A DNA stretch of 18,534 nt from Sanchytrium tribonematis (GCA_018985235.1 JADGIG010000111.1:1-18534); one strand, 5' to 3'. Counted from the first letter of the stretch, positions 1 to 8,282 are shown. The notes: a model not told the origin generated them from the sequence alone. Program-made: numbers and translations.

Positions 1-401
1 CAAATGGGAGATTAGAAATAGATGGGATAGATGGGAAACAAATATTTATTCGGAAAAGTAAAGAGACGATTGAGGGATTGGCTAATTCATTTGAAGTTGG
101 AATGACGATGCAAGAATTGATTGTGGCATATAAAGACACATTAAATCAACAATTGAGACAGGTGTATCGAGATGCATTGAATATTGTATCACAAGAGAAT
201 ATCATGACAGAGAGTCAATTAACAACCATGAAAATGGATCTAGAGAATGCCAATACACTTAATGTTGCATTGACAGCATCCTATTTAATTATTCGATTAA
301 AGCAATATGCGATTCAATATGAAAATTCAGAATTGTGTATTAATGCCATTAAATTATTGGGTGATTATTATAGAATTGATGCAGAATTGAAGATATTGTA
401 A
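1..401 (+). CDS. Secreted helical family protein, paralogue 1 (5'-partial)
   Basis: The reading frame is open from base 3 to the TAA at 399-401, so the gene enters from the left edge and only about 132 C-terminal residues are visible. I do not recognise the family. The segment is predicted to be helical, charged and free of membrane segments. It aligns with the C-terminal halves of the two genes that follow: an Asn-Gly-x-Leu-x-Ile strand-like stretch comes first, then a short hydrophobic/charged helical region ending in repeated Leu/Ile heptads. This makes it the first member of a three-gene tandem family. The AATAAA at 401-406 shares a base with the stop codon. The N-terminal signal peptide seen in its sisters lies outside the window. 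There is no in-frame ATG until Met at about residue 38, so the true start is upstream. Confidence 0.7.
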   Translation, partial: NGRLEIDGIDGKQIFIRKSKETIEGLANSFEVGMTMQELIVAYKDTLNQQLRQVYRDALNIVSQENIMTESQLTTMKMDLENANTLNVALTASYLIIRLKQYAIQYENSELCINAIKLLGDYYRIDAELKIL

Positions 402-410
402 ATAAAATTT

Positions 411-520
411 ATGGCGTCATATTCTTTATCACATTATCATCACATGGTCTTATCGTACTTTTTAATTGGCTGATGACACCATTTTCAAATCACGCATCAC
501 TCACATGATTGAATAAAAAC
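411..520 (+). promoter_or_regulatory. Promoter cassette copy A (CRE-like, 21-bp element, CCAAT, TATA-like)
   Basis: It contains, in order, ATGGCGTCATATT (411-423), a 21-bp element starting TCACATTATCATCACATGG (429-449), an inverted CCAAT box followed by TGATGACA (465-485), TCACATGA (501-508) and a TATA-like GAATAAAAAC (511-520). The same modules recur in the same order before the next paralogue (1504-1631). The CGTCA core resembles bZIP/CRE half-sites and ATTGG resembles an NF-Y/Hap site; those factor assignments are inferred. Confidence 0.6.
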
Positions 521-544
521 ATGGCAATTGCCATCCATGACATC

Positions 545-1459
545 ATGTTGATTGCCAATGTATTTGCCATTCCAACCGGTAGATCAGCCAATCCTTTGTC
601 TGCATTTGCGGGCCCTGATTTTATTGGAAAAAGTACTGGATATAGAACTACAACGTCAAATCCATTTAACAACATTCCTCGAATGACAGCATCCGATGAC
701 CCACATAGACTGACTTTCATTCCACGTTTTAGAACAAGTGATGACGAATATACGGAGCGTTTTAGAAAAGGTCAATCACTTGAAAGTAATGTGTATAAAA
801 TGTATTATGACGAGGAAGATGCGGATTTGGTAGTTATGAACCAAAAGATTTCAGAATTAGCAAATAGCATAAATATCAATCTGAATTTAGTAGGCGCAGC
901 TTATGAAGAGTTGAATGGAATGATAAAGAAAACTGAAAATGAACTTGATCCTGCTAAAAAGACGATGAAGGCATTGGAGTTGGAAGAATTTTGTGAAAAA
1001 CTGATTCCAATCTTGATTGAATTAAATGTGCCAGAATCTGCAGAATTCAAGTCGAAAATTATAAAACTGCAAGAAAAGTACTATCAATTGGCATTAGATG
1101 GTATTTTGATTGTAGTGGGACCATTGGAATTTTACACGTTTAAAAAAACTCGCCCTGCAGTTAAACCTGATCGATCCAATGAGTTGGATAAACAATTGAG
1201 TGATTTGTCAATCAAAGTATCTCGATTGGCGTGGGAATCAAAAGCCATTTCAAGAATAGAACTTATTCAAATGAAATTGACTTTTAATGAAAAACAAAAT
1301 AGAACAGTGCGTGATATTGTATTTTTCATAACAAATTTAAAAGCCAAATGTGAGAGATATGCAAATGAGACTGGTGATGCTGATTTGTTGGGCGAATTGG
1401 AGAATGTTATTGCTGAAATGCAACAAAATTCAGTTTCGAGAAGAAGAAAATTTCAATAA
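545..1459 (+). CDS. Secreted helical family protein, paralogue 2
   Basis: An unrecognised protein of 304 residues (312 if the ATG at 521 is used). The start at 545 gives a short hydrophobic leader (MLIANVFAIPTG) and lies about 32 nt after a TATA-like element, the spacing seen at other genes here. The sequence around both ATGs matches the next paralogue. After a Pro/Ser/Gly-rich N-terminus come predicted helices rich in Glu, Lys and Leu, with few cysteines. Residues from about 120 to the end align with the neighbour, including the shared stretches (A/K)LELGE-like, SNELDK and LSDL, and the AW(E) motif. No membrane segment follows the leader, so a secreted soluble protein is likely; an effector-like role for a parasite is possible but unproven. 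The stop TAA lies inside AATAAA (1455-1460). Confidence 0.8.
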   Translation: MLIANVFAIPTGRSANPLSAFAGPDFIGKSTGYRTTTSNPFNNIPRMTASDDPHRLTFIPRFRTSDDEYTERFRKGQSLESNVYKMYYDEEDADLVVMNQKISELANSININLNLVGAAYEELNGMIKKTENELDPAKKTMKALELEEFCEKLIPILIELNVPESAEFKSKIIKLQEKYYQLALDGILIVVGPLEFYTFKKTRPAVKPDRSNELDKQLSDLSIKVSRLAWESKAISRIELIQMKLTFNEKQNRTVRDIVFFITNLKAKCERYANETGDADLLGELENVIAEMQQNSVSRRRKFQ

Positions 1460-1503
1460 ATCTCACGATGCACTATATCTTGCAATCTAGCACAAAGTAA
1501 ATG

Positions 1504-1631
1504 ATGGCGTCATATTTTACTGATTGCATCGATAGGGAAAGTCACATTATCATCACATGGTCAAATTAGAGTATTTCATTGGTTGATGACATCATTTTGA
1601 GGTCACATCTACTTCACATGACACTATAAAT
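1504..1631 (+). promoter_or_regulatory. Promoter cassette copy B with TATA box
   Basis: Second copy of the cassette at 411-520. It has ATGGCGTCATATT (1504-1516), the 21-bp element identical to copy A (1542-1562), ATTGGTTGATGACATCATTTT (1578-1598), TCACATGA (1614-1621) and a TATAAAT box (1625-1631), 31 nt before the chosen ATG at 1656. The inverted CCAAT box lies 78 nt from the ATG here and 80 nt in copy A. Confidence 0.65.
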
Positions 1632-1655
1632 CTATGGGATGTACCAATGGACATC

Positions 1656-2597
1656 ATGTTGATTGCCATTGTATTTGCCATTCCTGTGCATAATATAGGA
1701 AGTCCATCTGCAGCATTTGCAGCATCTGCAGCATTTGTTGACATGCACCCATTTATTGGTTATGGGCAACTTAGGTCAATGAGAGCAGCTAGATTTGATC
1801 CAACAGAAGGAACCAACCGGGCAGACTCCCTAAAAATCTCACCTGAATTAAACACTATTGTACATAGATTGAAACTAGGTGGACCATATCCAGATATGTA
1901 TCAAAAAAAAGGTGTTGTTAACCTTGACATCGTCATTGGGAATTCACAGTTAATAGATCTACAAAGAATCATTCGATTTGTTGTTACACAATTTGCTAGA
2001 CAGCTTTCTCACATTCTAGAAAGACTATACAAAATGGATTTTGTAAAATTAAATGAAAAGATTGAGAGATATGGGAGTGAATCAAATCCTGCAGTTAAAG
2101 CTAAATTGGCACTAGAGTTGGGAGAAACTTGCAAACTAATTGCTTCAAGTTTGATTGACTTGAAAGTGACCGAATCTTTGAATTTGAAAGGCGCCATTGA
2201 CCATCTGAATACTGAATTTGATAAAATTGCATTAAATGGAAAACTGGAGATTCAAACAAGTTCCAATACTGTTACGTTTCGAAGAAAGTTGCAAATGCAC
2301 CAATTAAAATCCTCGAATGAATTGGACAAAAACTTAAGTGACTTATTTGTTGAATCTTTCAATATGGCTTGGGAAAACGAGGTGCTTTTGAAGCAGCAGT
2401 TGCGTGACTTGAGGTCAGAAACTAATAATGAAAGAACAGTTCATAAAATTAGCTTTGAGTTGGTAGAGTTGTTGCGTAAGTGTCAGAATCGTGCTATAAA
2501 TACACAAGATACTGAATTAACAAACAAAATAACTGAAATATATGGGAAATATAAAGCAAATACGAAAGAGAGAATTGAAGACATATTAAATAAATAG
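1656..2597 (+). CDS. Secreted helical family protein, paralogue 3
   Basis: Encodes 313 residues (316 if the ATG at 1647 is used). The 1656 start is preferred because it sits 31 nt after TATAAAT and matches the start of paralogue 2 (MLIA-VFAIP leader). The N-terminus after the leader is Ala/Ser-rich. The rest is charged, predicted helical and has no membrane segment. Conservation with paralogue 2 is patchy at the N-terminus and clear from about residue 140 on: a LALELGE motif, a conserved Cys, SLIDLKV, an ALNG-x-L-x-I strand, then SNELDK and LSDL. The C-terminal half also matches the partial gene at 1-401. Function is unknown. It is the only gene in the window that ends in TAG; an AATAAA (2589-2594) lies just before the stop. 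Confidence 0.8.
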   Translation: MLIAIVFAIPVHNIGSPSAAFAASAAFVDMHPFIGYGQLRSMRAARFDPTEGTNRADSLKISPELNTIVHRLKLGGPYPDMYQKKGVVNLDIVIGNSQLIDLQRIIRFVVTQFARQLSHILERLYKMDFVKLNEKIERYGSESNPAVKAKLALELGETCKLIASSLIDLKVTESLNLKGAIDHLNTEFDKIALNGKLEIQTSSNTVTFRRKLQMHQLKSSNELDKNLSDLFVESFNMAWENEVLLKQQLRDLRSETNNERTVHKISFELVELLRKCQNRAINTQDTELTNKITEIYGKYKANTKERIEDILNK

Positions 2598-2688
2598 TCA
2601 AAATTATTTTTCATAATTCAGAGCAATTTAGCACAAAATAACAAGAATGGGGTTCATTACAAAACGCAAGTGCCTTTGGCTAGAATTT

Positions 2689-2802
2689 AATTGGATAATA
2701 AATGACTTTGGATTCCAATCAATCAACTCATTTAAAAATATACCAATCACAACGAGGTGTAAATGACTTTTGCAAGAAATACCAAGTAAATTGATTATAA
2801 AT
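2689..2802 (+). promoter_or_regulatory. Promoter of the Pro/Gly-rich surface protein gene
   Basis: Contains CCAAT boxes at 2715-2719 and 2743-2747 (and an ATTGG at 2690-2694), two copies of TAAATGACTTT (2699-2709 and 2760-2770) and a TATAAAT box at 2796-2802. The TATA box is 30 nt upstream of the ATG at 2826. A related TAAATGACTTGG lies before the next gene at 4737-4748. Confidence 0.5.
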
Positions 2803-2825
2803 ACAAACACCCAGACACAAGTGAC

Positions 2826-4649
2826 ATGTTACTATTGTTGCTTCTTCAAATATTACTTGCGACAAATGGCGATTCTCACAATGGAGGAGATTCACATCCA
2901 CAACAGCAACAAGGAAATGGAAATGGAAATGGAGGAAAAGATCAAGGTAATAAACCTGATAATGATAAAGGAAAACCAGAAGGGAAACCAGAAGGAAAAC
3001 CAGAAGGGAAACCAGAAGAACATGGAAAAGATGATAAAGGAAAAGATAAAGATGGAAAAGGAACCAATGGCGCACCTCAAAATGGAGATGGAAAGGGACC
3101 TAATGGAAGTCCGCCAAATGGAGGAGATCATGGACCACCAGCACCAGGAAATGGAGACAGTCATGGACCACCAGCACCAGGTGGAGACGATAAAAATAAA
3201 GGATCCGGGGATAAAGATAAAGACAAAGGATCTGGATCTGGGTCTGGAGATAAAGGAGGTTCTGGATATGGAGGAGATAGCCATGGCTCTTCATCACCCA
3301 GTGGCGGCAAAAGTGGAGATAATCACGGATCTCCTTCTCCAAGTGGAGGCGATAAAGGCGGCGATCACGGATCTCCTTCTCCAAGTGGAGGAGATAAAGG
3401 TGGCGACAAGGGCGGAGACAAGGGTGGCGATAAAGGCGGAGACAAGGGTGGCGATAAAGGCGGCTACAAAGGCGGTCCACCAAATTCACCAGCACCATCC
3501 GGAGGCGATACTAATAAAACTCAAGGACCCCCACCAGCAGCACCAGGTGGAGATAATAAAGGCGGTGACAAAGGTGGCTCACCAGCACCAGGTGGAGATA
3601 ATAAAGGTGGAGATAAAGGTGGCTCACCCGCACCAGGCGCACCTAGTGGAGGAGATAAAGGCTCCCCGGCACCAAGTGGGGGCGATAAAGGAAAAGGAGG
3701 ATCTCCTCCAGCATCTACTCCATCAGGGGGATCAGGAACACCAGCAGGACCAGCAGGAGGTGAAGAAATACCTTGTCCAGATGAACCTGGTGCAGCAGCA
3801 CCCGCAGCACCTGCTGCTCCGGCAACACCTGCAGGAGGAGATGATCCTTGTCCAGATGATGCACCAGCAGCACCAGCAGCACCAGCAGGTGGCGATGATC
3901 CATGTCCAGATGATGCACCAGCAGCTCCTGCAGCTCCAGCGGGAGGAGAAGACGATCCATGTCCTGATGAAACTCCTGCGGCAGCACCGGCAGCACCAGC
4001 AGCACCAGCAGCACCAGCAGCCGGAGATGATTTACCATGTCCACCAGTTGGTCAACCAAGTAGTCCAGCACCAGCAGCCGGATCCAATCCACCTGCAGCA
4101 CCAGTGGGACCTGCTCCAGCTGCGCCATTACCTGCAGGTGGTCAGACTCCCCCAGCACCAGTTGCACCAGCACCGGGTGGATATAAAGCTGGTCCATCTG
4201 CACCAGCTGCACCAGTGGCTCCAGTAGCACCAGTTTCAACTTTGACCCCTGCAGTTCCCGCTCCAGCAGATGCAGCACCTGCAGCACCAGTAGCACCAGC
4301 AGACCCTGCCCCGGCACCAACTGCACCATTACCAGTAGGAGGAATAGCGCCTCCAACAACAGACCCTTTACCACCTACAAAATCAGAACCTGAGCCAGAA
4401 CCAAAAGTGGAACCTGTTCCTGAAAATGAACCAGAACCAGTTACTTCTCCATCTGCTGCAGATCTACCACCACCAGATGTTGCACCAGATGCTTTAACAC
4501 CAGATACACCATCACCAATAGCAGCAGCAGATACACCAATGCAATCTGCAGATGCACAGCCCGTTCCTGGTGATTTATATGGAAGTGGTACGATGATACA
4601 GTCAACTACAACTTTGTTAGGAATAATGGCAATGATGATTATTTATTAA
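2826..4649 (+). CDS. Mucin-like Gly/Lys/Pro/Ala-rich GPI-type surface protein
   Basis: Encodes 607 residues. It starts with a Leu-rich signal peptide (MLLLLLLQILLATNG) 30 nt after a TATA box. Next comes a hydrophilic Gly/Asn/Lys/Asp region with four GKPE units and a run of GGDK units (DNA about 3387-3474), then GGDNKGGDKGGSPAP repeats. A Pro/Ala-rich region follows, with five spaced Cys-Pro motifs of the type DDPCPDD (about 3775, 3847, 3901, 3958 and 4035). A Pro/Glu-rich segment precedes a C-terminal hydrophobic tail (TTTLLGIMAMMIIY) after small residues (YGSG), which looks like a GPI-attachment signal. This suggests an extended, probably O-glycosylated wall or coat protein. No catalytic domain is visible. 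A competing long frame on the same strand is out-of-frame translation of the repeats. AATAAA follows the stop at 4653-4658. Confidence 0.85.
   Translation: MLLLLLLQILLATNGDSHNGGDSHPQQQQGNGNGNGGKDQGNKPDNDKGKPEGKPEGKPEGKPEEHGKDDKGKDKDGKGTNGAPQNGDGKGPNGSPPNGGDHGPPAPGNGDSHGPPAPGGDDKNKGSGDKDKDKGSGSGSGDKGGSGYGGDSHGSSSPSGGKSGDNHGSPSPSGGDKGGDHGSPSPSGGDKGGDKGGDKGGDKGGDKGGDKGGYKGGPPNSPAPSGGDTNKTQGPPPAAPGGDNKGGDKGGSPAPGGDNKGGDKGGSPAPGAPSGGDKGSPAPSGGDKGKGGSPPASTPSGGSGTPAGPAGGEEIPCPDEPGAAAPAAPAAPATPAGGDDPCPDDAPAAPAAPAGGDDPCPDDAPAAPAAPAGGEDDPCPDETPAAAPAAPAAPAAPAAGDDLPCPPVGQPSSPAPAAGSNPPAAPVGPAPAAPLPAGGQTPPAPVAPAPGGYKAGPSAPAAPVAPVAPVSTLTPAVPAPADAAPAAPVAPADPAPAPTAPLPVGGIAPPTTDPLPPTKSEPEPEPKVEPVPENEPEPVTSPSAADLPPPDVAPDALTPDTPSPIAAADTPMQSADAQPVPGDLYGSGTMIQSTTTLLGIMAMMIIY
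3387..3474 (+). repeat. GGDK-coding tandem repeat
   Basis: A 12-base unit encoding Gly-Gly-Asp-Lys is repeated head to tail about seven times, with synonymous changes (GGC/GGT/GGA, AAA/AAG) between units. The last full unit carries Tyr for Asp. Synonymous drift with protein conservation suggests selection on the peptide and a site prone to length change by slippage. Confidence 0.8.
3754..4050 (+). repeat. Degenerate PCPD / Pro-Ala repeat array
   Basis: Five units of roughly 55-70 bases encode Gly-Gly-(Asp/Glu)-rich-Pro-Cys-Pro followed by an (Ala-Pro-Ala) block. Units 2 and 3 are the closest pair (DDPCPDDAPAAPAAPAGG). One cysteine per unit suggests disulphide links between chains or to other wall proteins (inference). 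Confidence 0.75.
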
Positions 4650-4823
4650 GTAAATAAATGCAAATTTTATTCAACTTTAAAAATTTGGCAGTTTCATTTT
4701 CATGAAAAGCCTTTGCAAATTTTATAAATTTTAAATTAAATGACTTGGTATGCAATCAATTTGCTTATAATTGGGAGAGTCATAGGTCCCAAAGGATTTA
4801 ATATTTCTTTGATGAATTTGTAG

Positions 4824-4905
4824 CCAATCAAATTTACCAAGTCGCTTTGCCGGCACGCAAATCCTTCATATTGCAATCCAAAGTACCAAGGACGTCACAT
4901 AAAAG
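4824..4905 (+). promoter_or_regulatory. Promoter with CCAAT box, CRE-type site and TATA-like box
   Basis: CCAAT at 4824-4828, GACGTCAC (a CRE/ATF-type site) at 4891-4898 and CATAAAAG at 4898-4905. The TATA-like element is about 30 nt before the ATG at 4930. The CGTCA core is shared with the cassettes at 411 and 1504. Confidence 0.5.
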
Positions 4906-4929
4906 CATGCAATACCCATTATATTGTCA

Positions 4930-5379
4930 ATGATCTTTATCACCAACTTGTTAGCTATAGCGTCACCTTCATACGATTCAAAAGCACCTGCTGACAAATA
5001 TGTAGCACCAGCACCCGCAAAGGTTACTCCTCCAACGCCACCCCCACCAGCACCAGTACCTACTCCAGCAGGATATGATGCACACAAAGAAGTGAAACCA
5101 CCAGCTATTCCAAGTTTGCCAACGCCTCCAAAGCTTCCTGAAGTACCAAAAGAAATGCCTAAAGTGGAAGAACATGCCAAGTATGACACCAAAGCACCTG
5201 TTGCACCTACTGTACCAACTCTGCCTGATGTACCAGCAACATTGCCAGATAGTTCAGTGAAACCAGAATACTCAGAACCACTTCCAATTGAGACACACGC
5301 TCTTGACCACAATGCGTACTCTAGTGCAAACATCTTAAATGCTAATCTGTTGTTATCTGTCTTGTTTTTATTCAAGTAA
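4930..5379 (+). CDS. Small Pro-rich GPI-type surface protein
   Basis: Encodes 149 residues. A short hydrophobic leader (MIFITNLLAIAS) is followed by a Pro/Ala/Val/Lys-rich, cysteine-free ectodomain and a C-terminal hydrophobic tail (NILNANLLLSVLFLFK) after Ser-Ser-Ala, which resembles a GPI signal, although the final Lys is atypical. The ATG lies about 30 nt after CATAAAAG; upstream in-frame codons include no ATG nearby. Composition and position make it a smaller companion of the mucin-like gene upstream, probably another wall or coat protein. No known domain is seen. It converges on KRR1, with 13 nt between stop codons. Confidence 0.78.
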   Translation: MIFITNLLAIASPSYDSKAPADKYVAPAPAKVTPPTPPPPAPVPTPAGYDAHKEVKPPAIPSLPTPPKLPEVPKEMPKVEEHAKYDTKAPVAPTVPTLPDVPATLPDSSVKPEYSEPLPIETHALDHNAYSSANILNANLLLSVLFLFK

Positions 5380-5392
5380 ATTCAAATTGTGT

Positions 5393-6208
<816 letters not shown>

Positions 6209-7458
6209 TTATTTTGCTGTTTGTTGATTTAATACATGACGAATATGCTCAATAGATGGTCTACTAGTTGAATCTTTCATCAAACATGATTTAACCAAAT
6301 TGTAAATGTGTGGATTATTTTCTACTTTATTTCACATAAATGGTCTTCCACAGGGTTGGTCCCAGTTAATGTCATCCAATATATACTCTGTTCTACAATG
6401 CCATGGAATTTCTATGCTAAATATCTCACCCATTAGCATTCCCAGTCTAAAAATATTTGCAGCCGTTTTGCCCTCAAAATCCATAATTTGAGAACAATTA
6501 GATGATTTACACTCTGGTGCCATATATGCTGATGATTCGGATTCTTTAATCCCTTGATTAATAATACAATGGCCCATATCCACTATTTTCAAATTCCAAT
6601 TAAAATCAAACATGACACTATTACTGCAAATATTGGAGTGTATGTAACAATTTAAATGTAAATACTGTATGGCGCTAGTGATATATAATGACATCTGCAA
6701 TAAACTTGTAAAATTTAGTCGATTCTCGTGGTTTTGAGGATCAGAAAGATGAAGCAAATAAAATAAGGAATGTTGATAATACTGAGAAACAAATGCCAAT
6801 TTGGAATCAATAAATGTATAGGCAAGACATTTAGATATATTAGGGTGCTCTAATTTTATTAAATTATTAAATTCAGAACAAAATTTTGAATTATTGAATA
6901 CTTTGATATTCACTGACTTATTTTGATATAAACCAAGATATGAAATATAAGATTTGGCAGATTCTAATTTATATGAAAATATTTGTAATTTTGATTCATT
7001 TACTAAATAATTAGTTCATTTAGTAATAAATTCAAATGTAATCCAAGCTGTATCATTAGTAAGTCGAGTTGGATATTAAATTGATGAAAATGTGCTTCAA
7101 AATGATTTGGATGATGTAGAAATATGCGTGATCTTGGAATATTTAAAAATGAAACATATTTTCGAAATTGTGGTGAATTTGACTGTATTTCAATGTGTAT
7201 CTTCCATTCAATATGAAGATGTGCTTTAAAATCTTCAATGAATGCCTTCAAATCATCTAAAATGCCTGGTTTGATGTGGTATTTTACAGATTTTATTGAT
7301 TTTGATAAATTTGACATTTTTCTGCCCAAAAGACGCCCTTTAATATTTCGAGTATTGATGCTATTAAGATGTTGAATAAATGATACGAATAGATTGAGAT
7401 GCTGGATGATATATTTAGTATTAGAAATGGAATATTTGGATAAAATTAAGTCAAACAT
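6209..7458 (-). pseudogene. Broken TKL-type pseudokinase with MLKL-like N-terminal helices
   Basis: Two frames together resemble one gene. The first (7458-7003, 151 residues) is helical, with basic and Leu-rich stretches such as GRLLGRKMSNLSKSIK; its layout recalls the four-helix N-terminal domain of MLKL-type kinases (weak, by eye). The second frame, -1 relative to the first and overlapping it near 7005-7015, encodes a kinase fold: VNIK (beta-3 Lys), EHPNI, HSNICSNS in place of HRDLKxxN, DMG for DFG, YMAPE, and an IPW motif. An in-frame TGA at 6332-6334 interrupts it, but the same frame continues with a canonical kinase end (SCLMKDSTSRPSIEHI) to TAA at 6209. The catalytic Asp, the Mg-binding Asn and the Gly loop are missing, so even intact it would be a pseudokinase. 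No GT-AG intron repairs either lesion. Sequencing error is possible. Confidence 0.6.
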
Positions 7459-7682
7459 GTTTCATTTATAAAATTGAGAAATGCTAATGAAAATGAGTCT
7501 AATCTAAGTTAATAGAGCTAAACAGTCGTCACAAGTCAAAAGGGAAACAGGGTATCGTGATATACTTGGGTTTACTGTACTTGAACCAATAGAAAGTGCT
7601 TGGTTTTTAATGTCAAAAGTCTAGCAACCAATCAAAAATAGTTTTTCATTGCGATTTAACAGTCATAAAGAGACGCACCTAC
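7459..7682. other. Bidirectional intergenic region with CCAAT boxes
   Basis: This spacer separates the divergent kinase-like gene (-) and zinc-finger gene (+). It holds a minus-strand TATAAATG just before the kinase-like ATG, CCAAT boxes at 7581-7585 and 7628-7632 and a plus-strand CATAAAG at 7664-7670. No RNA gene is recognisable. Confidence 0.45.
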
Positions 7683-8045
7683 ATGGCCATAATGAACAAC
7701 TTAATCAAATGTAAGTGGGCCTATTGCTCTTTTGAAGCAGAGAATCTCAAATCTTTATACAATCATGCAAAACAACAACATTTGACTGACTATTTACAAG
7801 TCACATGCTATTGGGATAACTGCAATATCAATGCAGTGTGTATGGCTCGTCTAAAAACACATATACTTACCCATATTCCATATCGTGCCCACAAATGCGA
7901 AACATGCCCTAAATCTTTCAAGAGATTACAGGAACTGAATCGCCATATCAAAGTCAAACATCCGGATCTACTTAGTCCCGTCAGTATGTCCTCTAGAAAA
8001 TCATCCTATCCACCTAAAATGTCTGTGGATTTTATAATTCATTAA
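7683..8045 (+). CDS. Short PacC/Rim101-like three-C2H2-finger protein
   Basis: Encodes 120 residues (117 from the ATG at 7692, which better fits the 26-nt distance from CATAAAG). Three fingers are seen: CKWAYC-x12-H-x4-H, CYWDNC-x12-H-x3-H and CETC-x12-H-x4-H. The spacing, the Trp in the first two fingers, the F-x-x-A/E-x-LYNH signature, the THIPYRAHKC linker and SFKRLQELNRH match the DNA-binding region of PacC/Rim101, the fungal ambient-pH regulator that binds GCCAAG-type sites. Full-length PacC proteins are several hundred residues with a processed C-terminal region; here only the fingers plus a short basic/Ser tail exist, like the processed active form. GLI/ZIC-like fingers are the main alternative. 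The stop overlaps AATAAA (8044-8049). It converges on the next gene with a 15-nt gap. Confidence 0.85.
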   Translation: MAIMNNLIKCKWAYCSFEAENLKSLYNHAKQQHLTDYLQVTCYWDNCNINAVCMARLKTHILTHIPYRAHKCETCPKSFKRLQELNRHIKVKHPDLLSPVSMSSRKSSYPPKMSVDFIIH

Positions 8046-8060
8046 TAAACTAAATTAAAT

Positions 8061-8282
8061 TTACTGATAATACAACTCAAATTCAAACCCATCTGTGATT
8101 TCATATGTCTCTAAATCGATATGGTCTTTGAATATTGAATTGCCTTTCTTCAAAACTAGTTTATCTGCTGGTGTGCCAATATGCAGTGAAATCAGCAATT
8201 TCAATTCTTTGATAGTGTCATGCACATCACACTTTACCCGACATCGTTTTCCTAATCTGTCATTGCAAGTAATTTCTATCAT
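8061..8282 (-). CDS. HUB1: Ubiquitin-like protein UBL5/Hub1
   Basis: Encodes 73 residues, exactly the size of this highly conserved family. It begins [18 protein letters not shown] and carries [25 protein letters not shown] and the diagnostic C-terminus ELYYQ, without the Gly-Gly needed for conjugation. Hub1 binds non-covalently to spliceosomal proteins (Snu66/Prp38 through HIND motifs) and supports use of weak 5' splice sites; that is family knowledge. The Asp after His in the HDTI motif corresponds to the conserved acidic residue of the HIND-binding surface. It is divergent from the small gene at 8308, with only 25 nt between start codons, so the two promoters overlap each other's coding regions. 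Confidence 0.96.
   Translation of the reverse strand: MIEITCNDRLGKRCRVKCDVHDTIKELKLLISLHIGTPADKLVLKKGNSIFKDHIDLETYEITDGFEFELYYQ

Noticed and set aside
2970-3475. CRISPR-like or satellite array
   Set aside because: The repeats are in-frame codon repeats (GKPE, GGDK) with synonymous changes and no unique spacers.
2770-4227. A 485-codon frame rich in His, Gln and Lys overlapping the mucin-like gene
   Set aside because: It is the out-of-frame reading of Gly/Pro repeats; it has no signal peptide or domain, and the other frame has a TATA-spaced start, signal peptide and GPI-type tail.
3715-4374. Long minus-strand frame opposite the Pro/Ala region
   Set aside because: It is the Leu/Gln/Val-rich antisense of a Pro/Ala repeat, without a start context or domain.
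6332-6334. TGA read as Trp (altered genetic code) or selenocysteine
   Set aside because: Trp is encoded by TGG throughout (about 20 times in the giant protein), no other gene needs an internal TGA, and no SECIS-like structure was seen. The absence of TGA stops is explained by TAA overlapping AATAAA. Finding several more internal TGAs in conserved genes would reopen the idea.
7003-7022. A 20-nt intron joining the two kinase-like frames
   Set aside because: Removing 20 nt bounded by the TAAATGAA repeat would join the frames, but no position gives GT...AG ends, so a frameshift or sequence error is more likely.
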